Shown here: one piece after another, positions 14,673-20,974 of the stretch
Numbering within the stretch: position 1 is the first letter of the stretch
How the letters are laid out: each line of letters begins with the position of its first letter
Virus record (IMG/VR): IMGVR_UViG_3300022859_000018
Coordinates: 1-24,013 of that record
Direction: 5' to 3' (one strand)
From: a virus
DNA: 24,013 nucleotides
Notes under the pieces: generated by a model
What the model was told of the DNA's origin: nothing
The model's database searches: none
The model's input: the letters and a program-made list of their open reading frames with translations, nothing else
Translations under genes and position numbers: made by a program

Positions 14673-15250
14673 TAATATTCTCTAAGGTCAATGCTACTAT
14701 TAACTTCATCTCCCCAAACATCCCATCCATCTGTTTTTTGTCTTGCAAATAGTTCTATTCTTGGAATATCACCAAATAATTCTATTATTTTGTCCCTGAA
14801 TATTTGTGGTTTTTTAGAGTGTTTACTTCTGTCATTTTCTATAACTTGGTATATGTTATTTGCAATTTTGTATTTACTCATTGCCCCCTTCGTTCCAAAT
14901 AAACATATTTCACAATTTTTCATAGTCCATGCTCCAGTATTGGCATATAATTTTCCATTTTTTGTTTTTTTAACCCATACGAACGATATTACCTTGTATT
15001 TAAAACCCCAACTTTTCATTAATTCTATTCCTTCTTCTATGTGGGAATCATTACACCACATAAATAAAGCGCAATCAAAATCACTAATTTCATTTATTGG
15101 TAATTGTTTTAAGTCATTTTTGTTCATTGAACTATACGGTAAATCTCTTAGTGGCCTAACTTGTTTCCTTTTGGGAAAAGTTTCTTGATATACTCCAACA
15201 TCATTGTATTTCCATGGTGGGTCTGCGTAAATTATATTGTATTTTTTCAT
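14666..15250 (-). CDS. MT-A70-family adenine methyltransferase
   Basis: 194 residues. YNIIYADPPWKY near the N-terminus carries the catalytic DPPW at residues 10-13. The expected later segments follow: LPYSSMNKNDLKQLPI, DCALFMWCNDSHIEEGIELM, FVWVKKTKNGK, KHSKKPQIFRDKIIELFGD and RIELFARQKTDGWDVWGDEV. This is the phage/bacterial MT-A70 group that methylates DNA adenine N6, and it is near full length. It lies alone between two palindromic spacers on the same strand as the other island genes, like a single cassette. It probably masks phage or host DNA from restriction. Confidence 0.85.
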   Translation of the reverse strand: MKKYNIIYADPPWKYNDVGVYQETFPKRKQVRPLRDLPYSSMNKNDLKQLPINEISDFDCALFMWCNDSHIEEGIELMKSWGFKYKVISFVWVKKTKNGKLYANTGAWTMKNCEICLFGTKGAMSKYKIANNIYQVIENDRSKHSKKPQIFRDKIIELFGDIPRIELFARQKTDGWDVWGDEVNSSIDLREYYT

Positions 15251-15279
15251 CTTTCGTTATTTTAATCCGTTCATACTAC

Positions 15280-15337
15280 ACCTAACAATGTGTAAAACGG
15301 CATTAAAACGACCGCATACACTCAGCGTTGGCGTGCA
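15280..15337 (-). repeat. attC-like palindrome after the D12 methylase gene
   Basis: GTGTA at 15290-15294 pairs with TACAC at 15317-15321, and CGG at 15298-15300 with CCG at 15312-15314. The outer boxes are CCTAAC at 15281-15286 and GTTGG at 15327-15331. On the minus strand the exit box reads GTTAGGT, a perfect GTTRRRY, and the entry box GCCAAC is imperfect. The whole element, under 60 nt, fills the space between the D12 stop and the MT-A70 leader. Confidence 0.5.
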
Positions 15338-16216
15338 TTAAAGAGAATAGTTCAGCAATAAGCGATCAGAGACCATTTCAGATTCCAAGGTTTGACCTTC
15401 CATTTGGAACCTTCTTAACATAGAGCGACCGACAGAGACAAACATTTCTTCCTCAAAAAGACCTTCAGGAATTGGCAAATCACATAAGTAGCTTCCTGAC
15501 TTTTTGTTTCCGTCAATACTAAGAGCGACACGAACACCTTTTGATTTAGCATAATCTATCGATTCTAAAAGTTCTTCAAGTTTGAACGCTTGTGCTCCGT
15601 ACAAAATACTCTGACTATGACTATATGGTGGGTCACAATAAATCAAATCTCCAGATTGAGCCATTTCGAAAATCTCTTTGTAATCAACATTTAAAAAATT
15701 CACATTTTTCATTCTTAAAGACCAATCTTTTACCCTTTTCCTAAATGTCTCAACGGGAATTGGAGTGTGCACACCACAAGGCGTACTCATATATCCGTCT
15801 GCTTTTCTAAATCTCACAATTCCACCATAGCATGAACGGGTTAAATACAGAAAATCTGCCCCATTATGTTTAGAATTAAAAGATGCCAAAACACTATTAT
15901 AAACGTCTTTTTTATCCTCTGTATCAAGTCTATTACGTCTTTCAGCATACCACTCTATTAATTCATTTGGGTCGTCTTTTAACTTCTGCCATATCTCGAC
16001 TAAGGGAGCGAAAATATCAGAGCCAATTCCTGATGTTGGTGCAACTGTTGCCATTACTGCCCCACTTCCCAAGAATGGTTCATAGAATGTACCAAAGTCA
16101 GCAGGAAAACACTTGGTTATTTCACCAGCGAACTTCTGCTTATTGCCAACCCATTTTAGCAATTGAGATTTGGGTGGTGTGTATGTAGCGAACTTGGAAT
16201 CAAGAGACAGTTGCAT
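15338..16216 (-). CDS. D12-class DNA adenine methyltransferase (Dam-like)
   Basis: 292 residues. QLLKWVGNKQKFAGEI at 18-33 is the Dam-like N-terminal motif, FYEPFLGSGAV at 44-54 is the SAM-binding motif I, and IYCDPPYSHS at 192-201 contains the catalytic DPPY. The segment between has FLYLTRSCYGGIVRFRKADG, also typical. It is intact and of normal family length. It is the first gene after the right-hand terL stop, 31 bp away, and is followed by an attC-like palindrome. It methylates adenine N6 at an unknown short site. A decayed D12 gene of another subgroup lies at 6504-6735. Confidence 0.88.
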   Translation of the reverse strand: MQLSLDSKFATYTPPKSQLLKWVGNKQKFAGEITKCFPADFGTFYEPFLGSGAVMATVAPTSGIGSDIFAPLVEIWQKLKDDPNELIEWYAERRNRLDTEDKKDVYNSVLASFNSKHNGADFLYLTRSCYGGIVRFRKADGYMSTPCGVHTPIPVETFRKRVKDWSLRMKNVNFLNVDYKEIFEMAQSGDLIYCDPPYSHSQSILYGAQAFKLEELLESIDYAKSKGVRVALSIDGNKKSGSYLCDLPIPEGLFEEEMFVSVGRSMLRRFQMEGQTLESEMVSDRLLLNYSL

Positions 16217-16247
16217 AGACGTTAATTAAATTCAAGTTGTCTTGCAA

Positions 16248-17762
16248 TCACAACCCACCCAACTTAAAGCTCCTTGTTTTGGTTTTACGGATCGGGTATT
16301 TCTGAACGCTGTAATACGACCAGGCTTCCGCGGCGTGCTCTACATTTCCCTTTTTATCAATTCCGTCACCTTTTCGTTTGGACTGCTCTAGGGAGTCAAT
16401 CAGGTTTGCGCATTTATTGGATATAATTACAAAGGACTCTCCGTCACGCTGCCAGTCTTTCAATCGTTTATTCGACGCGTCAAGACGCTCAGAAACAGGC
16501 GGGTTCGCCGTTGGTACATAGTCCTGAATCTCCCACTGTTCGGCAGCCAGCACCTCTTTGATGATCTGATAGTTGGATTTGATGCTCGATGTGTGCCCGT
16601 GTTTTCCCGAGGCATCCCCGTATAGGTGAATGATCTTGTTTTCGTGGTCCCGGTAGATCCGGACAAAGTCCTGTATGTGGTACTCCGTCCGGGTTCTCTC
16701 ATTATCAACCAGCTCCCCAAAAACGACATCCATTGGCGGCATGTCGTGCAGAAGGATCCAGCTCATGGGCTCGATGTTGAAATCGCAGCACATCACAATA
16801 GGCATGGCCGGGTTATACAGATCCTCGTCGGTAACGTGGGCTTGGTAGTCAAAGTTCTCCCATGCCTTATTGCTGATTGACGCCGTGTAATCGATATCCA
16901 CCTCGGCGGCCAGATCCTGCTTAGACCTTCGTTTCTTCTCCCTCTCGTACCAAGCCTGCGTTTTAAGCGGGTGAGCGCTCCAATACATCCGGTGAACGTC
17001 GATCTGCCCGGCGTTCTGGCTTCTCAAAGCATAAAAGTGATTGTTTCGCCCGTTTGCCGAGCTGATAGCCAGTTTACAATCTGTCACATCGGAGGCGGAC
17101 TGCCAAGCGCTCTCATCAGTGTTGCTCCACTTACCAAACTCGTCAAAGATCACCGCCTTTTTCCGGCCACCCGTGGCAAAATAAGGGTTATTGCTCTCCC
17201 CGGTGATGCTCGATCCGGTCTGCGGGTTGGTGATGTTCATGAACGACATGTGCTTTTGAACATCAAAGCCATCGGGAAGCAGCCACTTTGGTTGTCGCTT
17301 GATCTGATATCTAATTTTCGGAAACAGGGCGTCCATGTCCCCGATCTTATCCACGAAGTCCTCTTTACGCGATCCCACCTTAAAATCATTACCAGCCCCC
17401 CCGAATTGCCAGTACCACTGAATAACCGCCAATACAAGCCAGCTGGCTCCCATGTCCCGGGACTTCTCTGTCAGGCCGTCTTTGCCACCATCGATGTGAT
17501 CTACCAGCCACATCACATACTCGTCCTGGTATTCCCACGTCAAAAACAGAATGTGCGCGTCGTCGTAGCCAAGCTTCGATTGGTTTTCCGGGCGGGGATC
17601 GAACGTCCATCCAAAGCAGTTTAGCCAGAAAAGGATATCCTGCTTACACCACGCTTTTACAGCTGATCGGAACTCCGGGTCTTTGTCTGCCTTTGAAAGG
17701 ATCTCCGCCCGGTATCGATAGTTATCCTCGCGGGTTTTGGGGTATGGGGGGTTATTGCTCAA
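16248..17762 (-). CDS. Terminase large subunit, right module
   Basis: 504 residues. The ATPase has SRDMGASW at 101-108 (the phage-type Walker A), AVIFDEFGKW at 203-212 (Walker B) and AISSANGRN at 232-240 (coupling motif). The nuclease has MCCDFNIEP (Asp327), LYGDASGKHG (Asp383) and EHAAEAWSYY near 475-484. The set is complete. The frame opens at a TTG at 17762, right after an in-frame stop, and no upstream ATG is possible; a six-codon ATG frame overlaps this start. The small subunit precedes it by 81 bp. No portal gene follows: the adenine methylase island begins after the stop. It is more GC-rich than the island. Confidence 0.9.
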   Translation of the reverse strand: MSNNPPYPKTREDNYRYRAEILSKADKDPEFRSAVKAWCKQDILFWLNCFGWTFDPRPENQSKLGYDDAHILFLTWEYQDEYVMWLVDHIDGGKDGLTEKSRDMGASWLVLAVIQWYWQFGGAGNDFKVGSRKEDFVDKIGDMDALFPKIRYQIKRQPKWLLPDGFDVQKHMSFMNITNPQTGSSITGESNNPYFATGGRKKAVIFDEFGKWSNTDESAWQSASDVTDCKLAISSANGRNNHFYALRSQNAGQIDVHRMYWSAHPLKTQAWYEREKKRRSKQDLAAEVDIDYTASISNKAWENFDYQAHVTDEDLYNPAMPIVMCCDFNIEPMSWILLHDMPPMDVVFGELVDNERTRTEYHIQDFVRIYRDHENKIIHLYGDASGKHGHTSSIKSNYQIIKEVLAAEQWEIQDYVPTANPPVSERLDASNKRLKDWQRDGESFVIISNKCANLIDSLEQSKRKGDGIDKKGNVEHAAEAWSYYSVQKYPIRKTKTRSFKLGGL

Positions 17763-17843
17763 TTTCTTTCATGGTGAATTAATTTAAAGTTGGTATTATC
17801 TCGGTCAGATTGCCGAGTTTGGGCGGTTTTGGTTATTGAATAA

Positions 17844-18503
17844 TCACCCCCCGGTTATCTTACCTTGAACGTAATCCCGAGGATCGCCCTTTTCGGGATC
17901 CCATTCGGCGGTTTTCATATTTACGTCCAGTTTTTCAGGTGCGTATTTGCCCCAGACTTTCAATATCTTGTCAATCGCGTCCTTTGAGTCGTGGAGTTCG
18001 ATTTCAAAGACGCGATCGGTTACAACTTCATCATCACCGGAATGTGATTTTCTTACTACATCCTTCTGTTTGATCTTCTTAATCAAGTGAAACTGCTTTC
18101 TCGCCTCTGGATTGGACAGGTCGATTTTAAGCGTTCCGTCCTGTTGAACTTCCATGAAAGACTCGAAGCTTCCGCGCCCCATGTCTGCCAGTCTCTTGAC
18201 TGCCTCCTCTGCGCTCATGGACAGTTCGTCCATGCGTTTCTTGATTGCGTCCTGAACTGAAGTTTTCTGAAGGAGTTGATAACCCTGTTCTGAAGCTGTT
18301 TTTTTCGAGTACCCAGCACTTATCGCGGAGCGCGTAGCGTTGTAATCAATGCAGTACTCTTCAACAAACCTTTTCTGTTTGTCCGTCAACCCCGCTTCAG
18401 GATCCTGCTGCTGATGAGCCTTAATATGACAATACTCCGAACCCTTTATAGCACTGCTTTTACAGCTTTTACCGCTTTTTGTATGTGCCTTGCATTTGCT
18501 CAT
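17844..18503 (-). CDS. Small terminase subunit with N-terminal zinc-like motif
   Basis: 219 residues. The first 31 residues (CKAHTKSGKSCKSSAIKGSE, then YCHIKAH) place three Cys and two His as in a small zinc-binding knuckle common on small terminases of this host group. From about residue 39, LTDKQKRFVEEYCIDYNATR, SAISAGYSKKTASEQGYQLL and VQDAIKKRMDEL form the Terminase_2 DNA-binding domain. A C-terminal region with AIDKILKVWGKYAPEKLDV is typical of the family. It recognises the packaging site and recruits the large subunit encoded next. Confidence 0.88.
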   Translation of the reverse strand: MSKCKAHTKSGKSCKSSAIKGSEYCHIKAHQQQDPEAGLTDKQKRFVEEYCIDYNATRSAISAGYSKKTASEQGYQLLQKTSVQDAIKKRMDELSMSAEEAVKRLADMGRGSFESFMEVQQDGTLKIDLSNPEARKQFHLIKKIKQKDVVRKSHSGDDEVVTDRVFEIELHDSKDAIDKILKVWGKYAPEKLDVNMKTAEWDPEKGDPRDYVQGKITGG

Positions 18504-18571
18504 GTTATCAATCTATCTCATTGAGGGTGGTTTGGAAACCTATTTTTAAGGGGTGTTGGTTTCATAGCTGC

Positions 18572-18853
18572 TCACCGTTCATAAATGATTGACTCTATGG
18601 TTTTCTCACTGTAATGAAACTTTTTGCTCAGTACACTCACGCTCTCCTTGGATCCGATTTCGCCCTTGATCTGATCGTATTCAAGTTTAATCTGCTTCCA
18701 TTTCTTTCGAACCCGTATTCCCTGGACGATAATCTCCCGAACGGGCTCGTCGACGATAATACGCGCTGCGCTTTCGAGGAAATCAAAGGCTTCGAGTTCT
18801 TTGCCCGGTGTTATTTTTTGAAGAACCTGCTCGATTTCTTTGAATGTTTTCAT
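18572..18853 (-). CDS. Helical protein with C-terminal helix-turn-helix
   Basis: 93 residues. The last third, ESVSVLSKKFHYSEKTIESI, reads as a helix-turn-helix (scan for 'vlskkfhySekTIesII'). The middle is a basic helix (IRVRKKWKQIKLEYDQIKGE). It sits just upstream of the small terminase gene and may regulate the late genes or assist in packaging. The general look is of the Mor/GcrA-type small regulators, but no family can be named. Confidence 0.6.
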   Translation of the reverse strand: MKTFKEIEQVLQKITPGKELEAFDFLESAARIIVDEPVREIIVQGIRVRKKWKQIKLEYDQIKGEIGSKESVSVLSKKFHYSEKTIESIIYER

Positions 18854-18867
18854 AGTGAGTATGGGGT

Positions 18868-18945
18868 TTATCGGTTTTTGCGGAGCTTCATCATAGCAAT
18901 CTTAACCCGCTGAATATTCACCAGCTGGCTAACACTTGAATTAGA
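18868..18945 (-). pseudogene. C-terminal fragment of a paralogue of the gene at 20573-20974
   Basis: On the minus strand this reads SNSSVSQLVNIQRVKIAMMK then LRKNR and a stop, matching the end of the 20573-20974 protein (INSSVSQLVNVQKVKIEMMK). A 24-bp stretch (18920-18943 and 20625-20648) is identical. There is no start and no upstream half; the neighbouring small gene runs into it in another frame. It is a scar of recombination or deletion. Confidence 0.65.
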
Positions 18946-19088
18946 CGATAAATCCCCACATATCCAAGACCGTGGTTTTCGCAGTATCTACGAGCATCGG
19001 CAATTGTAATGCCCGGCACTACTGGCCCGGCAAAGACCTGAAGTTCACCATCTATTAAGGCGGTCACTCTCGTTGCGTATTTATTCAT
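18918..19088 (-). CDS. Small protein with FAGPxVPGI motif, C-terminus altered by recombination
   Basis: 56 residues from the ATG at 19088, chosen for the strong ribosome-binding site AAAGGAGACAAAATG. The body, ALIDGELQVFAGPVVPGITI then ADARRYCENHGLGYVGIY, shares the 'G-D/E-L-Q-x-F-x-G-P-x-V-P-G-I' string with the neighbour at 19099-19482. The last nine residues (RLIQVLASW) are read out of frame through the fragment of the 20573-type gene, so the natural end has been replaced. The function is unknown. Confidence 0.55.
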   Translation of the reverse strand: MNKYATRVTALIDGELQVFAGPVVPGITIADARRYCENHGLGYVGIYRLIQVLASW

Positions 19089-19098
19089 TTTGTCTCCT

Positions 19099-19482
19099 TT
19101 AAAGTTCTGTTCTTTTAATAAGCCATACACCTAATTTAACACGCCAATCATTCCAGTTTTTATACATTCTTGCCATTGTAAACAATTGTGCTGTCAGTAA
19201 TGCTTTTTGTCCATTAATGCCAATAGTCAATTCTGTTTTATGGTATTTATTAGGCGTTTCTTCTGTACACAATAAATCAAAGTCTATCATAATGCCTGGA
19301 ACTTCTGGCCCAATGAATGACTGAAGGTCACCCTTTTTGTTTTTCTCATAAAATTCTATCAGGCGATGAATACACATAGCATCACCCGTGCTGCTATATT
19401 CATATTTATTTCTCAGATGTTCTACCATCTGGTCAAGTGACAGAGTATTCCAATCTAACCACCCTTCTGGTACTTGTTTCAT
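19099..19482 (-). CDS. Hypothetical accessory protein with a GPxVPGI motif
   Basis: 127 residues, starting inside the stop of the previous gene (AAATGAAAC) with GGAGAC 5 nt upstream. Segments: an N-terminal helical part (GWLDWNTLSLDQMVEHLRNK, then DAMCIHRLIEFYEKNKKGDL), the FIGPEVPGIMIDF string near residue 60, and a C-terminal part LTAQLFTMARMYKNWNDWRV followed by LGVWLIKRTEL. I recognise no domain. It belongs to a run of small genes with uniform strong ribosome-binding sites, different in style from the rest of the window. Confidence 0.6.
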   Translation of the reverse strand: MKQVPEGWLDWNTLSLDQMVEHLRNKYEYSSTGDAMCIHRLIEFYEKNKKGDLQSFIGPEVPGIMIDFDLLCTEETPNKYHKTELTIGINGQKALLTAQLFTMARMYKNWNDWRVKLGVWLIKRTEL

Positions 19483-19601
19483 TTAGTCTCCACGTTTCTC
19501 GTCCCAAAGTCGGATTGGTCGAATGGGTAGATCCCGATTGAAAGTAGATAGTTTTGAACTACCGCTGGCATATCCGCATAATGATAATTAGTCCAGACCA
19601 T
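19478..19601 (-). repeat. Copy B of a near-identical inverted repeat (partner at 6295-6418)
   Basis: On the minus strand it encodes the last 35 residues of the 130-residue protein at 19479-19871 and the ribosome-binding site of the next gene. It lacks the AA insertion seen in copy A, so the reading frames of the two copies end differently. This is probably the original context, since the block continues a full-length gene here. Confidence 0.9.
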
Positions 19602-19871
19602 TAATCTATACCTGATTTCTCCGAGCGGTGTTATATCTTGTTCCTGAAATGTTGGACACTTTCTCAACTCTTCATCTGTCATGTCCTCAATCTTACGTGC
19701 CACGAGAGTACAATAGCGCACATTAATCAGAGCACCATTAAGGATAAGGAAACACCCATGAAATTCAGTTGAATAGCCTTCTATTTCAATGTTCTCAGGA
19801 AAGTTGAATTTATTCTCTTTTATTGAGAATTTCCCATTTGAAAATAAGTTTGGCACATCTTTCCAGTTCAT
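19479..19871 (-). CDS. Hypothetical protein whose C-terminus is duplicated at 6295
   Basis: 130 residues, with AAAGGAGACAGAATG as the start region. The N-terminal part is beta-rich (GKFSIKENKFNFPENIEIEG, then FHGCFLILNGALINVRYCTL), followed by DMTDEELRKCPTFQEQDITP and the tail WTNYHYADMPAVVQNYLLSI. No known family is visible. The tail is shared almost exactly with the mosaic gene at 5876-6423, so the left copy was probably derived from a relative of this gene. Confidence 0.6.
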   Translation of the reverse strand: MNWKDVPNLFSNGKFSIKENKFNFPENIEIEGYSTEFHGCFLILNGALINVRYCTLVARKIEDMTDEELRKCPTFQEQDITPLGEIRYRLMVWTNYHYADMPAVVQNYLLSIGIYPFDQSDFGTRNVETK

Positions 19872-19909
19872 TCTGTCTCCTTTAGTTAATATTCTACTTT
19901 ATCAGCAAC

Positions 19910-20194
19910 TCAAAGCATCTTACCGCACTTCATACAGTATTGAACCTCTAAGTATCCGCTACCATGTCTTTCAGATGTTGGATGGGCGCATTTCATATAA
20001 TCCAAAGCCTTTTCCCCTTCGAGGCGTTTCTCATCCCAAAACTGGACATAGGCCATACCTGTTTCACCATGTCCGCAACAGGCGTTCATTACATCCGAGA
20101 GAGTTCCAATGCAGCCGTCATGACCCTCAACAGTTCTTCTCAAACCACAATGCCCACAGGTTTCTTTTCCGTATCCGTCTAAATAATTACTCAT
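19910..20194 (-). CDS. Cys/His-rich zinc-binding protein
   Basis: 94 residues. CGHCGLRRTVEGHDGC near the N-terminus and YCMKCGKML at the C-terminus frame a body with ACCGHGETG and CAHPTSERHGSGYLEVQYC. Such paired Cys-x2-Cys and Cys/His clusters point to one or two zinc-ribbon sites. The start has AAAGGATACAAAATG, the same ribosome-binding-site style as the neighbours. It may bind nucleic acid or a host protein. The family is not identified. Confidence 0.6.
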   Translation of the reverse strand: MSNYLDGYGKETCGHCGLRRTVEGHDGCIGTLSDVMNACCGHGETGMAYVQFWDEKRLEGEKALDYMKCAHPTSERHGSGYLEVQYCMKCGKML

Positions 20195-20218
20195 TTTGTA
20201 TCCTTTTTGGGCTTAAAA

Positions 20219-20303
20219 AGCAACAGTGGCGTATTCAAAGGCGAAGGATTCGTCTAACATCCATTTTAAATGGCAAACCCTAAAGCCCGCCACTGTTGCT
20301 CAT
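20219..20303 (-). ncRNA. Inverted-repeat hairpin element
   Basis: AGCAACAGTGGCG at 20219-20231 is perfectly inverted as CGCCACTGTTGCT at 20288-20300, with a 56-nt loop that itself contains the near-palindrome CCATTTTAAATGG at 20261-20273. On the minus strand the stem ends in CTTTTTAA, terminator-like, and the element separates two small genes. It may be a structured leader, an attenuator or a very small mobile repeat. Confidence 0.45.
20280..20303 (-). CDS. Possible 7-residue leader peptide
   Basis: A start region TAAGGAGACAAAATG, identical in style to the ribosome-binding sites of the neighbouring genes, is followed by only seven codons (MSNSGGL) and TAG. Its first codons form one arm of the 13-bp hairpin at 20219-20300. 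It may be a leader peptide controlling the downstream gene, or the stub of a gene lost by deletion. Confidence 0.3.
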   Translation of the reverse strand: MSNSGGL

Positions 20304-20319
20304 TTTGTCTCCTTAAGGG

Positions 20320-20535
20320 TTAATCGTCAAAAGCGCCTGAACATTCCTCACACAACCCGCCGAACATATCAAGCTCTTCTTGGGATGTTTCTTCCATACA
20401 TTCAGGACATTTAGTTTCTTCCCCCATTTTAATGATCGATACTTCTGGGTTTTCACAGTCACACTCTTCAATGTGTTTTCGCGGATTGGTCCCGCTGATT
20501 GTAATATCTTCAAGTAGTATGTGTTCGACGTTCAT
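20320..20535 (-). CDS. Small Cys-rich protein with a ParB-like N-terminal string
   Basis: 71 residues. The opening HILLEDITISGTNPRKHIEE resembles the start of ParB-type domains, where NPRK sits in the first motif, but the rest of the ParB fold is absent. Instead there are CDCENPEVS, a CPECME pair and a CEECSGAFDD end, which suggest a zinc ribbon. It could be a truncated ParB-like protein fused to a zinc ribbon, or an unrelated zinc protein. The start follows the TTAACACA leader. Confidence 0.5.
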   Translation of the reverse strand: MNVEHILLEDITISGTNPRKHIEECDCENPEVSIIKMGEETKCPECMEETSQEELDMFGGLCEECSGAFDD

Positions 20536-20551
20536 TTTTTCTCGTTCTTAG

Positions 20552-20562
20552 TGTGTTAAGGG
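20552..20562 (-). promoter_or_regulatory. TTAACACA leader element, right-module copy
   Basis: On the minus strand CCCTTAACACA ends 16 nt before the ATG at 20535. It matches the left-module copies. Confidence 0.45.
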
Positions 20563-20572
20563 TTTTTTATTT

Positions 20573-20974
20573 TTACTTCTTTCTGTGAAGTTTCATCATC
20601 TCGATCTTTACTTTTTGCACGTTTACCAGCTGGCTAACACTTGAATTAATCGCCTTGGCCTGGCCGACGTAACCCGGGTTATCTTTTACTTCTTTCATTG
20701 TGGCCATCAATACATCCTCGACGCTGTTTAGATTTTTAAAGTCCTGACTTTTGTGAGCCAGACCGTTGCCACTTGTAACCTCAGGTAGTTGAGTGCTCTC
20801 GAATTTTTCGATCTCCTCAGCTACATCGCTTTTGTTGAAAATAATGGCTGTACTATCGGTTAGTATATGTACACGGCCATCAGCGATATGCCACTCCTTC
20901 AGCTGGTAGGCTTTTGATTTGTAGATCACCCGACTTCCCATCAGGTCGTCCAGTTGATTATTTATTTTGCTCAT
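20573..20974 (-). CDS. Hypothetical phage protein (intact paralogue of the 18868 remnant)
   Basis: 133 residues, overlapping the HNH gene by 17 bp. The N-terminal half looks like a small beta barrel (SRVIYKSKAYQLKEWHIADG, then VHILTDSTAIIFNKSDVAEE), the middle is a linker, and the C-terminal helix region (NSVEDVLMATMKEVKDNPGY, then INSSVSQLVNVQKVKIEMMK) is the part copied at 18868-18945. The last part resembles small phage proteins that precede terminases, with 'A.S.S...L...K..IE...L'. The function is unknown. Confidence 0.6.
   Translation of the reverse strand: MSKINNQLDDLMGSRVIYKSKAYQLKEWHIADGRVHILTDSTAIIFNKSDVAEEIEKFESTQLPEVTSGNGLAHKSQDFKNLNSVEDVLMATMKEVKDNPGYVGQAKAINSSVSQLVNVQKVKIEMMKLHRKK

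Noticed and set aside
14691-15188. Plus-strand open frame of 165 codons
   Set aside because: Antisense to the MT-A70 methylase, with an unlikely hydrophobic composition.
16971-17624. Long plus-strand open frame of 217 codons
   Set aside because: It is fully antisense to the large terminase gene, whose motifs are intact; the GC-rich codon pattern of terL explains the open frame.
17798-17817. Small CTCGG/CCGAG hairpin before the right terL
   Set aside because: Only five base pairs and no T-run; too weak for a terminator call.
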